From assembly GCF_024495425.1 (NCBI RefSeq), contig NZ_JANHJR010000004.1:248001-312000 (forward strand): a stretch of 64,000 nt of DNA, in the 5' to 3' direction. The DNA comes from Haloarchaeobius litoreus (GTDB lineage: Archaea; Halobacteriota; Halobacteria; Halobacteriales; Natrialbaceae). The stretch's first letter is position 1; each line of letters begins with the position of its first letter. Positions 58,078 through 64,000 of the stretch are shown piece after piece. Made by a program: the position numbers and the translations under genes. The notes under the pieces are model-generated. The model was not told the origin of the DNA and did no database searches. It worked only from the letters and a program-made list of their open reading frames with translations.

Positions 58078-59037
58078 TCACTCGGAATCCTTCTTGGAAG
58101 GTTCAGAGTTTATATCGTCGAGGTGACCGTTCCGTGCGCGGTCGAGAAGCATCGCGAGCACCAGCGCCATCATCGAGTTTCGGGCCAGTCTCCCCGTGCG
58201 CTCTGACCGTCCCAGCCCCCGGGCCAGGGCCGCGAGGACGATGCCACAGCATCCGAGCACATATAGGCCCGGGACGTCCCGCACGCGTCTGTCGAGGTAC
58301 CGGACCTTGAGTCGCCAGATGAAGCTCCGGAGCAGCATCGCCGACACCCTGGGCACGTACGAGCCGAGCGAGATACCGCTCTGTTCCTCCCCGTAGGTGA
58401 CGGGACGCGGAACGTCGACCACCCTGAACTCGCGGGCGTTCAGTCGAACGAGCAGTTCGTTGCAGTAGCCGTAGTACTCGTACAGGTTATCGATGTCGAC
58501 CGTGTCGAGTGCCTCGAGCGAGATGGCCGTGTAGCCACTCTGGGGGTCACCCGTCGACCAGTAGCCGCTCGCGATCCGAGTGAGGAACTCGAGCACCCGG
58601 TTTCCGAACCGTCTGAGGCGTGGCATCCGGCGGATGTCGTCGTCCGAGGCGAACCGGTTCGCCTTCACGTACGCTGCATCCCCCGAGACGATGGGGTCCA
58701 GCAACCGGTCGAAGATCTCGACCTCCATCTGCCCGTCGCCCGCCATCACGACCGTGACGTCGGTCCGGTCCTGGCGTGCCCGCAGGTAGCCGGTCTTGAT
58801 CGCACCGCCGACCCCACGGTTCCGCTCGTGGCGTATCGTGTCCACGGTCGGCCCGTCCTCGCGCTCGTTCCAGGTCGCCGCCGCCTCCCGCATCTCACGG
58901 AAGGTCCCATCGGTGGAGTGGTCGTCGACGGCGTACACCCTGTCGACACTGGTCGGAACCGATTCGATCACGTCGCCGACGAACCCCTCCTCGTCGTACG
59001 CCGGGACGACGACGCCGATTGTCTGGCCTTCGTACAT
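58078..59037 (-). CDS. Family 2 glycosyltransferase (dolichol-phosphate sugar synthase type)
   Basis: 319 aa. The GT2 signature is IGVVVPAYDEEGFVGDVIESVP and the metal-binding pair appears in VVMAGDGQMEV; the Y-C-N-E-L-L motif is typical of DPM/AglJ-like proteins. C-terminal helices (LYVLGCCGIVLAALARGL, MMALVLAMLLDRA) tether it to the membrane. Probably transfers a sugar to dolichol phosphate for N-glycosylation or glycolipid synthesis. Divergent from a secreted PKD-type protein, a possible glycosylation target. Confidence 0.88.
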   Translation of the reverse strand: MYEGQTIGVVVPAYDEEGFVGDVIESVPTSVDRVYAVDDHSTDGTFREMREAAATWNEREDGPTVDTIRHERNRGVGGAIKTGYLRARQDRTDVTVVMAGDGQMEVEIFDRLLDPIVSGDAAYVKANRFASDDDIRRMPRLRRFGNRVLEFLTRIASGYWSTGDPQSGYTAISLEALDTVDIDNLYEYYGYCNELLVRLNAREFRVVDVPRPVTYGEEQSGISLGSYVPRVSAMLLRSFIWRLKVRYLDRRVRDVPGLYVLGCCGIVLAALARGLGRSERTGRLARNSMMALVLAMLLDRARNGHLDDINSEPSKKDSE

Positions 59038-59203
59038 GGTAGTTGCGGGACTCGTGGAAGGGGAGTCAGCCTGCGGCCATTGTTAGCCGGCGGTTGTCGG
59101 TGCAGGTCGCAACGGGGAGGACGGTCGACGACCCCGACACGGTGCAGAGGCGGCCCGCGCACGCGGAGCATAACAATGCACCGACTCCCCGCAGACCACT
59201 GCG

Positions 59204-60925
59204 ATGTTCGAACCGGACACGTCCGCGGGTGACGAAGGGCGGGTCGAGGGGCACGGGCCGGCGGTGCGCCGGAGCCTTCCCCTGCTGGCCTCGCTCGCCC
59301 TCGTCCTCGTGGTCCTCCTGAGTGCGACGGTCGTCGGCGCGACGGCTGGCGGCGGCGCGACCGCACCGCCACCGAACACCTACGCCGTCGTCCAGGGGGA
59401 CCGTTGCGTCGACGTCTCCCCCGTCACCGGTGGCCAGTCCGTCGAATCGGCGTACGACTACCGGAACCCGTACTCGAACCGGACCGCGAACGACTACAGC
59501 GCACACGGCTTCCGGCAGTACCAGCGCGACCGCACCAGCACGCTGTTCGTCTACCGGGGGCCAGGCGGGGACAGCCTGGTCGCCCTCCACGGCGAGCTCG
59601 ACAGCGGCGGTGGGGGCGGCAGCACCGCCGCCTTCGAGTTCCAGAACCTCCCGGCGGCCGGCTCCTGGGCGGTCCAGGACGACGATTACCCCGGGCGCGA
59701 CGACGTCTGGGACGTCGGGACGACCGAGACGACCGTCGACTGGAAGTGGGGTCCCGAGCGGACCGACGGTGGCGCGTTCCGCGGCATCGCGTCGGCCACG
59801 GAGCCGATCGTCGTCCGGCCCGCGTTCAACGAACGCGCACCCGCCTGGGGTCAGTGGGAGCACTCCGGCGCACCGAACCACCGCGTCCAGCGGTGGCTGC
59901 TGGTCGGCGACGGCGGCCAGTCCGTCAGCCTCGATATGACCGAACCGATACTCGTCGCCCCGGGGAGCTGTGCGGGGTTCTCGCTTCCGACACCGTCGGT
60001 CGGGGCGACACCCGCCGAGGTGCCTCGAAACCGGCCGGTGACGCTCAGTGCGAACACGGACGGTGGTGTGCCGGCCACCAGCTATCGCTGGGACTTCGAC
60101 GGCGACGGCGCGGTCGACCGCGTCACGGACACCGCGACGACCGAGGTCAGCTACGGGAGCGCGGGGACGTACACGCCGACGGTCGTCGCCGCCAGCGCCG
60201 TCGGCACCAGCGAACCCGCGTCGATGAGGGTCCGGGTCGGCCAGTCGAACGAGCCCGCCATCAGCGTCCGCGGCGCGGACGCGGAGTCGGCGGTGGCCGG
60301 CGAGCCGACGCCTGTCCGGGTGGACCTCGTCAACGACGGTGGTGGCGAGGGCAGCATCCGGGTCGACCTGGTCGCGGACGACGAGCGGGTCGGTTCCCGG
60401 GAGGTGACCGTCCCGGCGCTCTCGAACGAGAGCGTGACGGTGAACGCGACGTTCCCCGAGCCCGGCGAGTACACCGTCGAGGTCGGCGGCGCGCGAACCG
60501 ATGTCGAGGTGGCGGAGGCCCAGCCGGAGCTCGCGGTGTCGGACGTCGCGGTCGACGATCCGGTGCGGGTGGACGAGTCGTTCACGGTCACCGCGACCGT
60601 CGAGAACGTGGGCAACGCGGAGGGCGAGTTCGACGTTGGCCTCCAGCTGTTCGGGGAGGTCGTCGAGAGTCAGGAGGTCGTCCTGCCGGACGGCGAGCGC
60701 CGCGACGTGGCGTTCGACGTGACGGTCAGTGCAGCGGGCACCTACACCGCACAGGTCGGCGACCAGCGCGCAGAGGTCGTCGTGCGCGAGAGCGGCGAGT
60801 CCACCGACAGGCGGACGACGACCCCTGGCGGTGACGACGGTGGCACACCCGGCTACGGCGTCCTCGCCGGCCTGTTCGCACTCGCAGCCGTGCTGACCCA
60901 CCTGCTCCATCGGGCCAGCAGGTGA
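59204..60925 (+). CDS. Secreted surface protein with PKD and CARDB-like domains and PGYG tail
   Basis: 573 aa. The signal segment is LPLLASLALVLVVLLSATVVG (about 26-46). The N-terminal domain (GDRCVDVS, AFEFQNLPAAGSWAVQDDDYPG, GSCAGF) is shared with the protein at 39801. A PKD domain follows (SYRWDFDGDGAVD), then two CARDB-like beta-sandwiches (VRVDLVNDGGGEGSIRVDL; VSDVAVDDPVRVDESFTVTA). The end is GGTPGYGVLAGL with a helix and RASR, close to the PGF sorting signal. Probably anchored on the cell surface; function unknown. Confidence 0.87.
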   Translation: MFEPDTSAGDEGRVEGHGPAVRRSLPLLASLALVLVVLLSATVVGATAGGGATAPPPNTYAVVQGDRCVDVSPVTGGQSVESAYDYRNPYSNRTANDYSAHGFRQYQRDRTSTLFVYRGPGGDSLVALHGELDSGGGGGSTAAFEFQNLPAAGSWAVQDDDYPGRDDVWDVGTTETTVDWKWGPERTDGGAFRGIASATEPIVVRPAFNERAPAWGQWEHSGAPNHRVQRWLLVGDGGQSVSLDMTEPILVAPGSCAGFSLPTPSVGATPAEVPRNRPVTLSANTDGGVPATSYRWDFDGDGAVDRVTDTATTEVSYGSAGTYTPTVVAASAVGTSEPASMRVRVGQSNEPAISVRGADAESAVAGEPTPVRVDLVNDGGGEGSIRVDLVADDERVGSREVTVPALSNESVTVNATFPEPGEYTVEVGGARTDVEVAEAQPELAVSDVAVDDPVRVDESFTVTATVENVGNAEGEFDVGLQLFGEVVESQEVVLPDGERRDVAFDVTVSAAGTYTAQVGDQRAEVVVRESGESTDRRTTTPGGDDGGTPGYGVLAGLFALAAVLTHLLHRASR

Positions 60926-61031
60926 CTCCCCGCGTGGTGAAGCGATAGGAGTCGCCTGCAGGACCCGATAGCAGGCTGTTACCCCGTACAGTTACTCGGT
61001 AACAAAGCGACGAGCATCGGAACGCCGGCGT

Positions 61032-62390
61032 ATGCAACTCAGACACCTGAAGTCGTCGAGCGTCGTCGTCGAGGAGGGCGACACCCGCGTCCTCTGTGAC
61101 CCCTGGCTCGTCGACGGAGCGTTCTACGGCTCGTGGGCGCACTACCCGCCGCTGTCGTTCGAGCCCGAGGACTACGCGGACGTGGACTACATCTACGTCT
61201 CGCACATCCACCCGGACCACTGTCATCCGGAGACACTCCAGCGCCTCGACACCGACACGCCTGTCATCGTCCACGACTACCAGTGGGACTTCCTCGCGGA
61301 CAACCTCCGCCGGTGGGGGTTCGACGTCATCGAACTCCCCCACGACGAGCGGATGCACCTCGGCGACGACCTCCACCTGAACGTGCTGGCATCCGACGAC
61401 TGCGACCCCGAGGTCTGCGGGAAGTACTTCGGCTGCGGCTGGTTCATGGACGACGTGACCGGCGGCACCGAGGGGTCGACCCAGATCGACTCGATGGGCG
61501 TGTTCGATGACGGCGAGCACGTCCTCGTCAACGCGAACGACTGTCGCTGGCCGATGACCGCCGCCGCGTCCCAGCGGGTGCTCGACCGCTACGGCGAGGT
61601 CGACATGCTCCTGATGCAGTACGGCGCGGCGAACTTCTACCCGCAGTGCATGCTCGACTACAGCCACGAGGAGCGCCTCGAGGCTGCCGAGGAGGTCGCC
61701 GTCGAGATGTGCCAGGACGCCGAATCGTTCGTCCAGGTGTTCGAGCCGGACTACTACATGCCGTTCGCGGGGAGCTACACCCTCGCCGGGCCGCTCTCGG
61801 ACCTGAACCAGTACGTCGGCGTCATGCGCCGGGCGGAGGCGAAGGAGTACTTCGAGGCGAGCGAGAACGTCCCCGAGGACTCGACCTGCATCCTCCTCAA
61901 CAGCGAGGAGGCGTTCGACCTGGAGACCGGGACGCAGTCGGCACCGTACACCCCGGTCGACCCCGAACGGAAGCAGGCCTACATCGACGAGGAGCTCGCC
62001 GACCGGTCGTTCGACTACCACGACGACGAGATGCCGTCGCTCGCGGAGCTGCAGGAACTGCTCCCGGTGGCGTACGAGCACATGGAGGAGAAGCGCCGTG
62101 GCATCGGCTTCGAGAGCGACACGACCGTCCTGCTCGACCTCGTCGAGGACACGACGGCCGCGCTGTCGCTCCAGGGGGACGGCATCGAGTACCGCTCGCG
62201 CGACGAGGCCGCCGACGGCGAGGAGTACGTCCGGATGCGCATCGACCCGCGCCTCCTCCACCGCATCCTGCAGGGACCGGCGCACGCCCACTACAACAAC
62301 GCCCAGATCGGCTCGCACGTCCACTTCGCCAAGGAGCCCGACATCTACGAGCGGCCGGTGTACTACTGCATGAACTACTTCCACGCCTAG
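61032..62390 (+). CDS. Metallo-beta-lactamase-fold hydrolase (UlaG/CMP-Neu5Ac hydroxylase-like)
   Basis: 452 aa. The zinc site HIHPDHCHP (H-x-H-x-D-H, about residues 58-66) follows the strand LRHLKSSSVVVEEGDTRVLCDPWL, and FDDGEHVLVNANDCRWP provides the second conserved Asp. The C-terminal about 200 residues match the extended domain of CMP-N-acetylneuraminate hydroxylase relatives more than simple lactonases. The substrate is unknown. A TATA-like TACTCGGTAACAAAG region sits about 35 nt before the ATG. Confidence 0.83.
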   Translation: MQLRHLKSSSVVVEEGDTRVLCDPWLVDGAFYGSWAHYPPLSFEPEDYADVDYIYVSHIHPDHCHPETLQRLDTDTPVIVHDYQWDFLADNLRRWGFDVIELPHDERMHLGDDLHLNVLASDDCDPEVCGKYFGCGWFMDDVTGGTEGSTQIDSMGVFDDGEHVLVNANDCRWPMTAAASQRVLDRYGEVDMLLMQYGAANFYPQCMLDYSHEERLEAAEEVAVEMCQDAESFVQVFEPDYYMPFAGSYTLAGPLSDLNQYVGVMRRAEAKEYFEASENVPEDSTCILLNSEEAFDLETGTQSAPYTPVDPERKQAYIDEELADRSFDYHDDEMPSLAELQELLPVAYEHMEEKRRGIGFESDTTVLLDLVEDTTAALSLQGDGIEYRSRDEAADGEEYVRMRIDPRLLHRILQGPAHAHYNNAQIGSHVHFAKEPDIYERPVYYCMNYFHA

Positions 62391-62440
62391 GCCGGTCTCC
62401 GTCCGGGCCGAAGCGACCGTCCCGGCCGGTTCCGAACCCC

Positions 62441-62971
62441 TCAGGAGCCGACGCGCCGCCACGTTGGCGGGTCATCGGTCACGGTCCCCCACTCACCGCG
62501 ACAGTAGGTGAGCGGCGGTGCCGACGCGTCGAGGACGGCGGCGTCGACCACCCGTCCGACGTGGAGTACGTGGTCACCGAGCTCGACCGCCTCGAAGTGC
62601 TCGCAGTCGAGGAAGCCGACGGCGTCGTCGAACACCGGCGCGCCAGACCGGCTCGTCCTGTGCGACCGACGGAACGGGTCGCCCAGATCGGTCATGTCCG
62701 CGAAGTGCTCGGCGAGGTCCCGCTGGTTTGCGGCGAGCAGGTTGACACAGAAGCCGGTCTCGTCGCCGACGAGGCGTTCGTGGGTTTCGCTCTCGCGGTC
62801 GATGCCGACCACCACGAGCGGCGGTTCGAGCGAACCGCTCGCGAAGGAGCTGACGGTGATGCCGTGTGGGTCGGTTCCGTCCGTCCCCGAGACGGTGAGG
62901 ACCGTTACCGCGGAGGGGCTGTTCGAGAGGGTGGCTTTGAACGTCTCCGGGTCGACTGTCGTCCCTGCCAT
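62441..62971 (-). CDS. Flavin reductase domain protein (HpaC/ActVB-like)
   Basis: 176 aa. The FMN-binding split-barrel reads SAVTVLTVSGTD, GITVSSFASGSLEPPLVVVGIDRES, FCVNLLAANQRDLAEHFA and GDHVLHVGRVVDAAV. Members reduce flavin with NAD(P)H for two-component aromatic monooxygenases. No partner oxygenase is adjacent; the flavin monooxygenase at 1.4-3.0 kb is of the single-component type and would not need it. Confidence 0.87.
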   Translation of the reverse strand: MAGTTVDPETFKATLSNSPSAVTVLTVSGTDGTDPHGITVSSFASGSLEPPLVVVGIDRESETHERLVGDETGFCVNLLAANQRDLAEHFADMTDLGDPFRRSHRTSRSGAPVFDDAVGFLDCEHFEAVELGDHVLHVGRVVDAAVLDASAPPLTYCRGEWGTVTDDPPTWRRVGS

Positions 62972-63163
62972 GAGGAAAAGTCACACACATTGCGGATTGT
63001 TATGTGCGCCGTTTAACCGGGGGGTGTGGCCGCTCTCCGATGACAGCGCCGGGTAGGCGTCTCATTACAATGCGACGGTCGCCCCAGGGAGCGAGATAGT
63101 GACCCGAATCGATAGCCCCCGCCCCTCATCGGGCAAACCGACGAGCCGCCATCGAGCCCGCCG

Positions 63164-64000
63164 ATGAGCGACGCGCACGTCGGAGAGAACGCGCCCGCAC
63201 GGGAGCCGACACGGGCCGAATCCGCGCCGCGGTACTCCTACGACCTCGCGCTGCTCGTCGGATTCGTCCTCGTCGCGGCCGTGCTGCTGGCCATCCTCGA
63301 CAGCGTCCTCCTCCGGACAGTCATCGGCGTCCCGGTTGTCACCTTCGCGCCCGGGTACGCGCTCGTAACGGCGCTGCTGCCTGTGCGTGCGTCGGATGCG
63401 ACGGACCCCGGGAGCCTCGACCGCATCGAACGCCTGGCCGTCGCCGTCGGCGCGAGCGTCGCGCTGGTGGTGCTCGGAGCGCTGCTTCTCGCACCGCTGT
63501 CTCCGGGTGGTCTCGCCGCAGTCCCGTTCCTGGAACTGCTCGTGACGTGGACGGTGCTCGGCGCAGGCGTGGGCTACATCCGCCGGAGAAACTACCCGCC
63601 GGAGCGTCGCGACGGCGTCGCAGATCCTCGCACCCTCGTCGCAGAGGGTCGGTTCGACCGCCTCGACGTCGTCCTCGTGCTGGCGATGCTGGTCGCGGTC
63701 GCATCGGTCGGTCACGGGCTCGCCGCGCCCGGACCGGACGCCTCGCACACCACCGTCACACTCGTCACCGAGAACGAGTCAGGCGAGTACGTCGCCGCAG
63801 ACTACCCCCGGTCGGTGACCGTGGGCGAGTCGATAGACACCTCCTTACTCGTCGATAACGGCGAAGGAGAACGCACCAGCTACACCGTCGTCGCGGTGGT
63901 GGAGCGAATCGGTCCGTCGGAGCAGGTCGTCCAGCGGAGCCAGCTGGAACGAGTGACACTGACCGTGTCGGCGGACCAGCGAGTGGTACGCGAGCTCTCG
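63164..64000 (+). CDS. DUF1616-type membrane protein, 3' end outside window
   Basis: 279 residues are visible from the ATG at 63164; the gene continues past the right edge. Four hydrophobic segments (YDLALLVGFVLVAAVLLAIL, VVTFAPGYALVTALL with the conserved F-x-P-G-Y, VALVVLGALLLAPL, and VVLVLAMLVAVASVGH) are followed by an extracellular-looking beta-rich part (SVTVGESIDTSLLVDNGEGERTSYTVVA). This layout is that of archaeal DUF1616 proteins. Role unknown, often near surface-glycan genes. Confidence 0.82.
   Translation, partial: MSDAHVGENAPAREPTRAESAPRYSYDLALLVGFVLVAAVLLAILDSVLLRTVIGVPVVTFAPGYALVTALLPVRASDATDPGSLDRIERLAVAVGASVALVVLGALLLAPLSPGGLAAVPFLELLVTWTVLGAGVGYIRRRNYPPERRDGVADPRTLVAEGRFDRLDVVLVLAMLVAVASVGHGLAAPGPDASHTTVTLVTENESGEYVAADYPRSVTVGESIDTSLLVDNGEGERTSYTVVAVVERIGPSEQVVQRSQLERVTLTVSADQRVVRELS

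Noticed and set aside
59066-60910. 614-codon open frame on the minus strand
   Set aside because: Antisense to the PKD/CARDB surface protein, which has a signal peptide and a sorting tail.

Overview
The window is chromosomal sequence of a halophilic archaeon (class Halobacteria). The grounds are a very high GC content, strongly acidic proteins, ATG or GTG starts about 25-30 nt after TATA-like boxes (leaderless-type promoters), a Tat/lipobox substrate-binding protein with a poly-Gly linker, and lineage-typical families (HalOD1 output domains, bat-type HTH, archaeal N-terminal-HTH membrane regulators, PGF/PGYG C-terminal sorting-type tails, a VAT-type Cdc48, a CTP-dependent type riboflavin kinase domain). 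No rRNA, tRNA, CRISPR array, IS element or prophage was recognised.

0-38 kb is a catabolic region for aromatic or acyl-CoA compounds. (i) 1-7.2 kb, minus strand: two ACMSD-type amidohydrolases, a Rieske ferredoxin, a MaoC-like protein, an Asp-box beta-propeller, a TfdB/PheA-type FAD monooxygenase and a ThDP enzyme, divergent from an aldehyde dehydrogenase. (ii) 8.8-13.1 kb: DMT and MFS transporters, a universal stress protein and an ABC substrate-binding lipoprotein. (iii) 13.2-23.4 kb: a hydroxycinnamoyl-CoA hydratase/lyase-like enzyme and an acyl-CoA ligase, then UbiD-1, an ABC ATPase, UbiD-2, a 49-aa zinc ribbon and two ABC permeases, and then UbiX and a riboflavin kinase-HAD fusion. This set appears able to import a carboxylic acid, decarboxylate it, and make the prenylated-FMN cofactor needed for that. 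(iv) 23.5-33 kb: a sodium:solute symporter with its small partner, PaaG-like isomerase, a DhbE-like ligase, ferredoxin, GNAT protein, thioesterase, and a phenylacetyl-CoA epoxygenase system paaABC in which paaD is split into a MIP18 gene and a separate zinc-ribbon gene. A transporter, a bat-type regulator and a hydrolase close the region.

38-58 kb is a stress and regulation region. It holds two more UspA proteins, three HalOD1 proteins, three HTH proteins with the same fold (two of them membrane-anchored), two pairs of a small HTH and a treble-Cys zinc microprotein, an Hsp20-UspA-Cdc48 block, a PRC-barrel-like protein preceded by a long inverted repeat, and a MoxR gene facing a DUF58/DUF4129 operon.

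42 kb and 54-64 kb hold sugar and surface functions: a GlmU-like nucleotidyltransferase, GlmS, a family 2 glycosyltransferase, two related secreted PKD-type proteins (39.8 and 59.2 kb), a metallo-beta-lactamase-fold protein, a flavin reductase and the start of a DUF1616 membrane protein. The most unusual items are the UbiD/UbiX/RibK-HAD set, the split paaD, the paired HTH/zinc microproteins with overlapping divergent start codons, and the inverted repeat just before the PRC-barrel-like gene.
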